A DNA stretch of 64,000 nucleotides, taken from Hysterangium stoloniferum (taxonomy: Eukaryota; Basidiomycota; Agaricomycetes; Hysterangiales; Hysterangiaceae). The first letter of the stretch is position 1; each line of letters starts with the position of its first letter. The notes beneath the pieces are model-generated. The model made no database searches. It worked only from the letters and a program-made list of their open reading frames with translations, and was not told the origin of the DNA. This document shows positions 33,099 to 44,290 of the stretch, one piece after another. The position numbers and the translations under genes were made by a program. The stretch is taken from NCBI GenBank assembly GCA_015178975.1, contig WHVD01000003.1:620001-684000 (forward strand), in the 5' to 3' direction.

Positions 33099-34640
33099 TC
33101 ATGATTTACGGCGATAGGCTGGTGGGTTTTGGGGCCCCATGGGCCAATCTTGTGGGGTCGGACTGGGTGGCTCAGAAGGAAGTGAAGCCGGGGGCAAAGG
33201 CACTAACGAAGATGGACCCGCCGCCCCAGAGGCAACAGAGAACTGGGACGCTGCAGTCTGCGGCCGTGAACCGGGTTTCCCAAATGGCTGAGATCTGGAG
33301 TGGCGCAGCGGCATGTGCGAGGCATATGCCAATGCACCCGGATTCAAAGACGCTAGTGACGGCTGTCGTGTAGGAGTTGCACTTGATGGGCCGATCGATA
33401 CTACGTGGGAGAATGTATCGTCACGGTGTGGAGGGAAGACGGCGGGATGAGGAGGAAACGATGCCACCGCGGCAGATATATCAAAGGGTTCGATTCTCCG
33501 TGGATCATTCTCTTGTTCAAGGATCCGTCGTAAGAAATTGGTACCGTGAGCATGCGCTGGACGAGGAACAAGAGGATGTAAGGGAGTATTGTCTGGGGCG
33601 GTGTGATAACGAGTGGGAGTTGGTATGACGCGCGCACGCCGCCTGCGTTGAAGGAAAAAGACTGCTAATGAGAGTAACACACCAGACAGAAAGCCCGCGA
33701 ATGCAGTGCCGATGGGGAGTGCTGGAGACGAGTTTGAAGAACAAGCAAGATTTGAGGTCGTCGTTGTAATAAGTTTTGTGTTGATAAGAAAATGACCGGT
33801 GGCTATCCCTTTCGAAACACCGTAACTCCAGCGTCTAATAAATTTGCGTCTTTGGGCATGAGTGTACGTACTACTGGAATCAGCGCAAGAACATACGGAT
33901 CACCAGTGTCTTTGGTGGAAAGTTGAGCCCATTGGGGAATTGCTGGAACCAAATCCGCTGGTACAGCACTTGGAAATCTGTGAAGGGTTCTCAAATCAAA
34001 CTCAGTCCTCAGCAATTAGTAGTATCATACATTCCACCCATATTTGTCGTATCACAAGATTTGGCCCAGTCTTTGTATGTTGGCCAGGCGGCTGGTGCCA
34101 AAAACCCAACCTTGAGATGGAAAAATTAGAAATGACTATAGTTTTGTTATGGAAGATATGAAGATGTACCTGGCAATCGCCACAAGCTACGTTAAATTCA
34201 GCATACGGTCAGAAGCGACATAAACATAGTTAGGAGACGAACCAGACATGATATTATACAAGACATATGAACATGAACAGATATTTTGTACAGATGCACT
34301 CGGTCCTTGATAGAAATTTAATCCTGAGAGATTGTATGATAAAGGTTGTAAAGGATCGGCATGAGGGGCACAAGAGCCGTAGAGAATAGATGTTAGTTGA
34401 CTGCGTGATCGGCGGGATGAGCGGTGGTGATGAATATAAGATAACAGCTGCTCACCAAGGATCCTGGTTATTGGAGTTGGTCGCCTGGGCAGATAAACAA
34501 ATTTGTGAGTAAATTGTGAATAAAAATAAAAATACGGTACAAACCCAGTCGTATGACCATGTATATGAGGTATTGCATTGGAGACCTTGAACACCAACTA
34601 TGAAGATGCTTGCGAGGATCACGGCGGGGAGCGCATGCAT
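33099..34640 (-). CDS. Secreted-type Cys-rich single-pass membrane protein
   Basis: Function is unknown. The architecture is common in basidiomycetes: signal peptide, Cys-rich ectodomain, one membrane span, disordered cytosolic tail. The signal peptide is MHALPAVILASIFIVGVQG, followed by LQCNTSYTWS. In-phase splicing gives 'DPCQLTSILYGSC', 'NICSCSYVLYNIMSACGDCQ', 'PAAWPTYKDWAKSC' and 'FPSAVPADLVPAIPQWA', the family's conserved Cys/Trp pattern. Six or seven short introns lie between 34,545 and 33,840. The membrane span is about TAFAGFLSGVLLSLAVFFL, then QRRRRARV as a stop-transfer, then a Pro/Ser-rich tail of about 185 residues. The ATG at 34,638-34,640 is chosen for the signal peptide. A coiled-coil membrane protein diverges from it 146 bp away. 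Confidence 0.75.
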
Positions 34641-34786
34641 TTGGCGGCCTCGCAGCAATGGGAGATGCTGGACGTGTCAAGAAAGAAAGGAAAGGGTCGT
34701 CATATAAGAATGTACTTCTTTTCGAGGGTTATGGGCGCTACCGCTTCCCACATACTTCCGAGCGCCATTACGCGTCTCGCTTTGCT
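34641..34786. promoter_or_regulatory. Short divergent intergenic region
   Basis: 146 bp lies between the start codons of two membrane-protein genes on opposite strands. It must contain, or overlap with, both promoters. It has no TATA-like box that I can point to. An open frame runs through it on the plus strand, so the plus-strand gene could start earlier. Confidence 0.4.
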
Positions 34787-35568
34787 ATGGATGGCAATGG
34801 CAAAAACCCAGTCCCCAGTAGACCATTCTTCCATTTAATCGTACTCGGCACAGTATTCGCAACTATTCCCTATTTTGCCATTCGCCGCCATCTGTCTAGT
34901 CTCAGTCGTTCCATTCACGTCGTATCCACCAATGTTACTGACATGCAGCGCGGTCTTTTTACTAAGCCTAATGTTTACAATGAGGAGATAGCAGCGCTCG
35001 CAAATGAAATTAGAGATGTCCGCATGCAGCTCCACACCGCTACCCACAGGGTAACAGACTCTGAGAACGCTCGGCTAAAGTTTCAGAGAGAGGCGACGGA
35101 GCAGTTGCGCGTCGCCTCTCTCAGAATAAGACAGACCGAAAGGTTTAGGTTGAGTACTGAAGAAGCAGCGAGGCAACAGATTCAATCACTCAAGGCGCAG
35201 CTCGACAGGGAGAGGTGCGTTCTGCTGGTGTCTGCTCATGGCGTATTCAACGTGAAGTGCTGGTCAGAATCCCCAGAGACCTCTTACTAGAGCTCTCTGC
35301 CTCCTTAGGCGACACCGCCGCCTTTATCGAGGAAACTGAGAGACAGCTTGGCTGGTCGCACGCTATGCCTAGGGATAGAGGCATCGGCAAATTGAGAGCG
35401 TTGGCACTCAAGGTACACGGTCATGCAGCGGCGCAAGAGGTTCGTAATCAGATCCCCATGCGGCGCATGTTCCACCTAAGTTTTGCCTCAGATGCTCAGT
35501 TCGAAACAATAATAAGAAATAGCTGTATCTCCAATCAATTACTCATGTATTATGTATTTCTCAACTAG
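34787..35568 (+). CDS. Membrane-anchored coiled-coil protein
   Basis: I recognise no named domain. An N-terminal membrane segment (FFHLIVLGTVFATIPYFAI, about residues 12-30) is followed by a basic residue pair. A long alpha-helical, probably coiled-coil region follows (about 60-145, Gln/Arg/Glu-rich). One intron, gtgcgt...ccag (about 35,215-35,279), joins 'LDRER' in phase to 'DLLLELSASLGDTAAFIEETERQLGW'. The reading frame closes at 35,568; the last 30 residues look unlike the rest, so a further intron before them is possible. Start M is at 'MDGNGKNPVP'. Size is about 240 residues. An organelle or ER anchor role would be guesswork. Confidence 0.6.
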
Positions 35569-36440
35569 GTGTATCTAGCACTATATGCGATCCAGCCTCT
35601 GATTCATTTGCCATTTTGCGCCATGAAACATGAGGGTGCCAATAAAGGTTGGGCACAAGTTGGCGTGTATGACAGCGCTCAACCCAAAGTTGTTGACTTT
35701 AGGTACATATATAATGCAAACTTGTAATATTATATGTCACGGATAGGCCAATTGTATCCCTTACAAGGACTTGTATAACTGGTAATGGGACATTTCGAGT
35801 ACAGGACTAGTATATATATATATAATAAATACAAATTATCATATCTTATTTCCCTCTCCTTATGGAGTTATCGGGCAAGAACGAAAGCGGTTTTTTTTTG
35901 ATTTTCGAGCTCTGCGTATCGGGAGCAACTGAAAGGTCATCGCCGATGAACCAACACCATTGGATACAATATTCGTAGTCGTAGTTGTTACTCACTTACC
36001 CTGAGGTCATCGCCTAATCACCAGTTAATAGTCTCAATAATCAATGTTAAGGGCGTATTCGATTGCATGGGTGATTTTTCTCTTTCTGGAGGGCACAACG
36101 CAAGGCAAGTACGTTAGCTCACAGTTGATACGGTTAAATTATACAAGAGGGATTGTCACCCCTCATTGATCGAAGAGGTATAGTCTTCTCAGAAGGGAAT
36201 TTCCTGGTAGGCTGGTTTCGTCCAATAACATCAAGACAGGATTTTGATCCCATTTTCCTACAACTCGGTGTATTAGGTCATCAGCCTGCCACACGCTGCA
36301 ACCTGCCTCACTTCGCTCTCTCATACATAGTCATATGCCTTCATAAACACGCGTTCGCGTCCCCTCCGGTATCCGTTAGTTCTCCCCTGTTGTTTTTCTT
36401 CTTTATCTAGACAGCGAGCTGCTGTGACGCCTGGGGCTTC
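35569..36440. other. Intergenic, no gene seen
   Basis: 0.87 kb ahead of the GAR-domain gene. It contains a (TA) tract at about 35,808-35,825, a T run near 35,890 and a pyrimidine-rich stretch near 36,380-36,405, fitting promoter/5' UTR sequence. No conserved frame was recognised. Confidence 0.5.
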
Positions 36441-39400
36441 ATGGCGGGATTCGATACCATCTCGCCTACGACCAATCATGACCCAAACGGAATGGACATC
36501 ATTTTGACGAATACCAAAGACACCAATGAGGAAGTTGTAAAGGGAACAATCGTGCCAGGCGGAAGTAATGAACCAGGAGATCGCGAGGAAGCGTTGGAAA
36601 CACACGAAGTTGTAGAAATCAACAAATTCACAGAGAAGAAGGAATGGATAGAGGAGAAAATCAAAGTCAGTCATATTATTACCAGCTAGAAGATGGCCCT
36701 GATAGATCATGTCGAATAGTTTTTGGAGAACATGCCCCCCATTGAAGTATTCGCCGGTATCGATGCTCTCATCGAGTTCTCTGAAGAAATGCCTCCAGGT
36801 TTGCCAACTCGTTTAGAGCTAAACCACTGGTTAGAGGAACATGAGACAATTGAGAAACAGACTGAAATTTTTGACGCGGAGGATATGAGTAAACTAAAGA
36901 TACTGACAAAGGGTGCGCATATTGATCAACTGCAATCCATCCTGGTGACCATTTTATTCCTACAGCTGCAACTCAACGGAATTTGTCTCCGGAGGACACC
37001 GACCTTATTGAACTCACTTTAACCACCTTATTGGCTTTGGACAAACTACTTCATCTGCTGAGAGACCGCTCGGATTTACTTGACCTCCTTGGCCTCCGCC
37101 TAACATGGGACGAACAACGTATCTTGTCATGGAAAGAACGTCGTCTACTACTTGATGATCTTAAAGTATTTCTGTCAACCCGTGCGCGGTGGTCTCTTGA
37201 TACATACGAATTGCCAATTCGTTCCCCCACGCCTGGGAGTAGATTCAACCCCACCACGTCGTCTCCTTCACCACATTCTTCATCTCCATCACCCGCGAGA
37301 CGTCGTGATTCAGCTGCCTCTATCTCTTCTGATTCTTCGACTACAACGCTGTCTCCTGCATTCTCACGTAGTGCTCGTTATCGGCTCGCAGAAGCACTTT
37401 CACATGATGCAGCCGTCCTGTCTGGCCGATTTACTTCCCTTAATCACACCAAAGTTAAAGTCGCAGGCAAAACGTTAGATAAACTCATCGATGCTAGCCG
37501 CATGCCTGTGCCAGACGAGATTTTAGACGAACAGGATCGATTGGAGGACAAAGCTGACAAGGAACTTGAAACCGTCGGTAAGTTTGCCATGGCTGTTGTC
37601 ATGCAATGGAAAAGGTATGTAGTGCTATTACCGGAATGATTTACACCTGAGTCGTAAATAGAGCCGATGAATTTTACAACGATACCATGAAGGATCAATC
37701 TGCTGCACAAGCACTTTTAAGTGAACTGAATAATGCAAAGCTACAGCATCCAAACCCTCGACTAGATTCTGCATTCATGACACGAGCACAAGCTCTTACG
37801 AAGCGGGTGGTTTTTAAAGCAGATCCTGCCTTACCTCGAAGTTCCTTCCCTCGCCCAATACATCCGCTCTTCCCGGATCAGGCCGCTTCGAACGATTTCA
37901 TCACCAAGACACTTTCTACAGAGCTTGCAGAGGCAGCGAAACTTGCTCGCCAGACTGAGGCAACAGCCCAAGAATATCATCGGAGCGTGGAAGCTGTTAA
38001 GCGAGCAGAGATGTTACAAGACCGAATGCAAGTTCTTTTAGGGCAGCTTGGCTCAATTGCAAACACGATGACCAATGGAGTACCTGGGTCCAGTGAACAC
38101 GGAGACCTCTCCCCTCCTGACTTGGAGACAGTAGCGTGCCTGGATCGGACTCGACATGCGGCATTTATTACGCACTTGCCGTCTGTGGTAGAAGAATTCA
38201 CGAAAGTCGATAGGGCAACGGAGGATGCATTGCTCGAGGGCAACTTGGTCTCTTCGCATCTCAAGGCGCTTCTTGGTGTTGACCCGGGTTTCAAAAAGCA
38301 GTTGCTCACGGTGATGCAGGAACTAGAGGTTCGAAAGAATGCCACCGGAAGAATCAAACTAGAAACACTGGCAAGAACACAAAGGTTAAAAGACGCAAGA
38401 AATCTCTGGTTGGCTTTGAATGATATCATGGACTTTGTGGAAGATAATGAGAGGACAATAATGCGGGAGATGGATTGTCAACGATGGAATGCTTTGGAAT
38501 GTCAAAGAAGTGATTCGTTAACAACACCAGGCGCTGGTCGTCCTGGGTTTTCGTCTTTCGTCTCCTCTGTGACCCCCGCAATACTGTCCGCCGGACTCGA
38601 CGCCCTCAGTGAACGACTAAACTCTGCTTTCAAAATTCCTTTCGATTGCCTTGTACCAATATTGGAGAAGCCAATATCAATACACCTACAGGCGAGCTAC
38701 AATGGGATTATTAACTATATGGGTAATATTCGAAGAATGATTCATTTGTGGAAAAATATCCTTAGTCAGACGCAGGCGATGGTCTCGGTACAGGCGGAGG
38801 CTCGCGAGCTCACGGTTAAGGTAGACACCCTTATAGCTGATATCATTGGGGCAAGGCAGTCCATTTTGGATGGCAATGCGTCGAACGGGCAGGCACCCTC
38901 CCATGATGAATCTGAATATGCTTCACAGATCGATGTGTTACAAAGCTCAGTTCAAAGTTTCATTGACACATTGCCGACTAAATTACCCTTTGTTTCACCG
39001 GAAATGCCAGGCACTGTCCACCCCCGAACTAATGTCCTCATACCTAATGCTATTCCCGTTGACCATCAATTAAACAGACTCAAAGACGTCGTGGGCGTGG
39101 CTCTACCTTTTGATTTATCGACGCTCGACAATGCTATTCGCGATGAGGCAAATGTGCTGGCCCTTGATGCCTCCAGCAAAATACAACATTTGCGCAGGCA
39201 CCTTGGGTACTTACACATCGCTCATTTGGCCAAATCTATGGATGGAGCCACGGAAGACTTGACAAACACTCTGAACACATCCGAGGAAGCGCTATCAAAA
39301 TCACGGCGTTCATTCGATTCTCTACCTCTTCCTATTTTACAGGAATCGGGTACAGATACAGCCCTTTCTGACAAATGCACAGTCATGATTGAACAATGTG

Positions 39401-42283
39401 ATCAGCTTGCCCAAATTTTCGAAACTCACGATCAACTATATACTCGAGGCGTGCAAACTTCACTGCACACACTCCAGAGTGCGCCCGGAGCACAGGATTC
39501 GGCAGTCTACGACACGCTTGTCGTGCCCCGCGTGAAGGCTGCTGAGGAAGTCTGGAAACGGGTCAAGGATCTTTCTAATGCACTGTCTGAGTTCCGAGCA
39601 GAGTTGGTACGGTTCAAAGACGATGAAGAGGCACGGTTGATGGCCGAGCATGAAAAACTAGAGGCAGCAATGAGAGCTAAAATCCAGAAGGACAAGGAAG
39701 AAGAGGAGTCACGGAGGGAGGCGGAGGAGGCAAGGAAACAAGAGGAGTTGCGGAGGGAGGCGGAGGAGGCGAGGAAACAAGAGGAGCTACGGAGGGAGGC
39801 GGAGGAGGCGAGGAAACAAGAGGAGTTGCGGAGGCAGGCGGAAGAGGCGAGGAAACAAGAGGAGCTACGGAGAGAGGCAGAGGAGGCGAGGAAACAAGAG
39901 GAGTTGCGGAGGCAGGCGGAAGAGGCGAGGAAACAAGAGGAGCTACGAAGGCAGGCGGAGGAGGCGAGGAAACAAGAGGAGCTACGGAGGCAGGCGGAGG
40001 AGGCGAGGAAACAAGAGGAGCTACGGAGGCAGGCGGAGGAGGCGAGGAAACAAGAGGAGCTACGGAGGCAGGCGGAGGAGGCGAGGAAACAAGAGGAGCT
40101 ACGGAGGCAGGCGGAGGAGGCGAGGAAACAAGAGGAGCTACGGAGGCAGGCGGAGGAGGCGAGGAAACAAGAGGAGTTGCGGAGGGAGGCGGAGGAGGCG
40201 GCGAAACAAGAGGAGCTACGGAGGCAGGCGGGGGAGGCGGCGAAACAAGAGGAACTACGGAGGCAGGCGGAGGAAGCGATGAAACAAGAGGCGTTGCAGA
40301 AGCAGGCGGAGGAAGCTATGAAGCAAGAGGAGGCGCGGCTGCAAGAGGAGACAAATAGAAAGGTTGTCGAGGTCGCCCGTCTGAAGGCTCCTGATGAAGG
40401 TCAGCTTTTTCTTGTGGGTATGCCTGCAGTTTTAATGTAGTATTTTGACTTTCCAGATGTCTTTGGGAGTAGATTGGTGACATCAGACTCAAGCAGTAAA
40501 TCAGCATCTTCAGACGTGACAGCTTTTCGCGCACGTATTATGTCACTAAGAAACCGTCTAAGGTCCTTACGAATAGCTGATCTCGCCCATCCGCAAGCTG
40601 AATGGACATCTGCTCTTCCAACTCCTCGTGAGGCAAATGAAATTCAGGCGACTCTCTCCCAGTTGGATATGGAAGCCCTCAGCTTGAAGAAAATGATCAC
40701 AAATTCCATTGTCGACTCTGAATTACGATCATTCCGAGCCGATTTAAAAGCATCGCATCCGCTGGTTGAACGTCTCGCACATATGGCCATGGTGTCCGAC
40801 CTGGTCACGGCTTGTGATGATGCATTCAGCGATCTCCTAGAACACGCTGATTTATATCCATCTGTTCCGCCCGTGCAATCTCTAGTATCGTCCCATATTT
40901 CTGACCTGCATTTGCCATCTGAGGAGCAGCTGAAAAGCCGTCTTGCCTTTTCAAAGAAGTTGCTGGAGGATATGAATTATAGGTGTCTTGTGGTAGCTGA
41001 TGACCCTCGCGTTATTTCCGAACAGGCTCGTCTTCAGCAGACATGGACAGAACTATTTGCAATCTGTGTAGACCGGTTAAACGGCGATCGTTCTCGCCCC
41101 GCGAGCACTGTGAGTTCCAGTGGGAGAAGCACAGGAACCCCTAGAAGCCACTTCGATACAAAGCAAAGCAAACCTTCTATTGGCTGGAACGTTCCTCGCC
41201 GCATGCCTCGCGAGAGCATTACTCCACGTTCGCCTTCAAGTGCTGCTACTTTGGGATCACGTCCTGGAACGAATATGTCCAATCGTTCTGTTTCTGGCCC
41301 ATCTGGGTCGTCCTCTTTGTTCAACACCACTTATGCTTCCCGCCAGCGCACAACTAGCTTGGCATCTATCTCATCAAATGGCACATCGCCATTTAAGCGA
41401 CCCATGTCACCTACTAATCGATTTCACTTAAATGTGAAACGGTCATACTCTCCGACCTTCTCAGAGACGTCAAATCGGTCCTTGGCATCCACCCCCTCAA
41501 GATCTACTTGGGCCCGTGCGCCTCGTCAGTCTTTCGGGGAGTTACCACGTAGTTCTCGCCAGTCTTTTGGCGAGCTATTACGCAATTTCCCTAGTCAAAG
41601 ATCCACTGGAAAGCGGAAAACTTACATCGCTAACCCCAAGTCCAAGTTAGACATCGCAGTTGGACAGGTCGTAAACAATTTCAGACTTCCCGTCACTGTT
41701 CAAGTTGCTGAGGATGGTTGGAAAGACCAGAGCGGGAAATACTGGATCGGAGACGCAGATCCTAAGTTGTGCTTCTGTAGAATTCTGCGATCCCAAACTG
41801 TGATGGTACGTGTTGGAGGAGGGTGGTGTGAACTATCGAAGTAAGCTCGTCCTGTCACTATTCGACTCATACGTGGTTGACTCATTTATATTCAGATTTC
41901 TAAAGGGACACTTTGCCGACTTGCTGGCCGAGCTTCCACCGTCTCCGCCACGAAATGAAGAGCGATGGATTAGCTCTAGCACCATTCGCGAGACTATGAT
42001 AAGCCCAAGTTCGACGGTGCAAAGCCCCTCAACACCCGAGCCAAAGATTCAAACGCCATTGCCGTCTCTTCAAGTATCTACACCGAATGGAACAAGTCCT
42101 CAGTCCATCAGGACTACATCGTCACCCGGTGCGTCGCCCGGACTTACACCACTTCAGTATCTGCGTCGAGCAGATGTTGGACTTCAACCGGTTACACCTT
42201 TACCAAAGACACCGCGTTCAAAAACTTCAGTCACTCCGAACACTATTATAACCCCCTCACGGACTAGCATATGGCGCCCATAG
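36441..42283 (+). CDS. Large GAR-domain (GAS2-related) cytoskeletal protein
   Basis: Probably a microtubule-associated linker protein; GAR domains bind microtubules in GAS2 and spectraplakins. Six exons splice in phase: 36,441-36,665, 36,720-36,912, 36,966-37,614, 37,662-40,399, 40,457-41,840 and 41,896-42,283, giving about 1,858 residues. The N-terminus has EKKEWIEEKIKFLENMPPIEVF, then helical regions. Residues about 1,280-1,490 are 16 near-identical 13-residue repeats (EEARKQEELRRQA), predicted as one long charged single helix or coiled coil. A Ser/Arg-rich region follows. The GAR domain near the C-terminus reads KLDIAVGQVVN...GKYWIGDADPKLCFCRILRS...VMVRVGGGW, and the last intron falls inside it. 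The tail is Ser/Thr/Pro-rich. The start fits the family's N-terminus. No defect was seen. Confidence 0.88.
39715..40339 (+). repeat. 39-bp coding tandem repeat, about 16 units
   Basis: Units of 39 bp encode EEARKQEELRRQA. Units 5-12 are almost identical at the DNA level including synonymous positions (ggaggcaggcggaggaggcg). The first and last units differ more (RREA, EAAKQ, EAMKQ). This is the usual picture of an array that grows and is homogenised from its centre. Confidence 0.95.
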
Positions 42284-42471
42284 GCTTATTTAATTGACAC
42301 CACACTTATTAAAATCCACGTTTCTGTTGTGATGCCTCGTACGGATTCGTTGCTACTTCTCTCGGATATTTAACACTGTATTACTATACAACCATGTAGA
42401 GATGATAATGTTACGCGAATTGTTACGTGTTGTCACACTGACCGCGGTTCCTTCTGGCTATTGGCCCAACG

Positions 42472-44048
42472 ATGGAAACCGACTTGCGCTGTAATAACCT
42501 TAGTTGCAGGCATATTCTATTTCTCGTATTTTATCGCTGCATTATTTCATACGTACACACAGGAAAATCCTCATTGAGCGAGCAGTTGTGGTCAGTCTAA
42601 CGTTGTTGATTTACTAGACTTCTGTCTGATACTGTTTACCACAATAAGACCACCTGTATGCGCCATGATCATTCGTTGTTCTGATACTATAACGTCTGGT
42701 CTTAGGTTCTCATATATTTTGTGGTTAGTTGGCAATGATTTCATGTTGTCATGAGTGCTGAGTTTGACCCTTTGTCACTGTAGTCGACTGCGCGAATGCT
42801 CTCTTTGATACAGCTCAAGTCTGTTCGGCATGTGAAGCACCTTTGAATGAACCGTAAGTCGCCAATGGGTGAGTATTCTGCTAGTAACATCCACTTCAGC
42901 GACGATGTTGTAATTACATCGTTGAGACCTACTAATGATTATAAGACGGCAAGCTGGTTATTCTTTACAAGCTTGCAGCCATCGTTAAGCGTTAGATATT
43001 GCTACCCTCAAGTCGGTCCTATCTGGTCTTTCGCCCGCGGTGGTTCTAGAGATATGTGGAAGGGAGGTTCCTGGAACAGTTGCAATGTTCCACACCCCAA
43101 TGATCAACTTCAGGGCAATCGCATTTTGGCAGTATCAGATACATCAAGAAGGGTCATCCCACATCTTCATCTAGCTCCATATTCGTACACTCATGGAGGG
43201 GTAGATCCTATCAGCAGGCCGTATTAAAGAGCCTCAATGATAAAAACTCTCAAATATCGAAACAGCTGGAAAACGTTGTCCGAGAGGGTGTGTACGGCAA
43301 CAGGTTTTGCAGCATTTTTCCAATACCTTTCACGCTAGCGAATGGCGAAATAAACCTTCTTAACAACAAACTCTCAGGTAAAAACTGAGAATATTTTATG
43401 CACAATATGCGTTTAAATTTGTCAGGCCTTGAACGTGAGTTGGAACTGGAACGGAGGAAAGCCCGCGATGCTCAGGCGTCCTCCAGGGAAAAGGACAAAG
43501 AGTATCAGAAGCTCAAAGTTTGTCCCAGTTCAGCAATTGATGGCCCCTTAGAAAGGGAGGCTGACGACTAATCAGAACCAGTTCGACAAATTGAAACGCA
43601 AAGCTCTTCTTGGTCCAGGTAATCTTCCTCAAGTTGGGACTGATGGGACAGGGTTCTCCGCGTCCTGCGACCACCACAATGAGCGAATATCTCAAACAAG
43701 AACTGCTTTAGGGGGCAACTCCTTCGGCCAGGCCGCTGAAAGTATGGATCTCAATAGTGTATACTTGGTTCCTTAGGAAACGCGTGGATGTCTTGACATA
43801 CTTTTTCATCCCAGATGCAAAGGACCCCCATCAAGCAGAGGATGCTCAAGAATCCGTCCTGGACTCAGCAACATAGGATGCAATCTCATCGGAATACTTT
43901 AGGCGCAGGGATCATTTCCGAACACTCTGAGACTGAAGTTGATAGTATGTTAGCCCAACAACGCCAGGGCCATGGCATCAAACCTGCCAATGTATCTGCG
44001 ATACAAACAGGGTACCCACGAGATCAACGCTATCAACGAGGTCTGTGA
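42472..44048 (+). CDS. HEI10/CCNB1IP1-like RING E3 ligase
   Basis: Members of this family control meiotic crossover maturation as SUMO/ubiquitin ligases. The model starts METDLRCNNLSCR and runs to TTCSHIFCVDCANALF (RING core), QVCSACEAPLNEPDDVVIT, LRPTNDYKT, SVLSGLSPAVVLEICG, AFWQYQIHQEG, and a coiled coil (KSLNDKNSQISKQLENVVRE, EINLLNNKLSGLERELELERR). It then reaches QFDKLKRKALLGP and a basic tail with RTPIKQR. At least nine short introns are needed. Two junctions (about 42,510 and 42,949) work only with GC donors, including 'acg|gcaagc'. One near 43,066 has no in-frame GT or GC donor that I can find, which could mean an indel or a pseudogene. The order and spacing of motifs fit CCNB1IP1 well. 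Confidence 0.7.
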
Positions 44049-44290
44049 TAGGTTTTTATCTACACCGATGCAGCTCACATATCAGGTTTTCAGTCATACA
44101 CACTCCGACTATGAGGCATACATCGGGGGGGTTTAGGCCAGCAGGCTTTGGCCAGCGTTAAAAAAGACTGTTTGACATTATGTACTTGCTAGAAATACAC
44201 TAGAATAAGATAAATTATAGTGCTGTATCGTATACGAAAGCGAAAGTCTGATGCGAACAACAACCCGAGAAGGAATGAAAGAAAAAGGAA

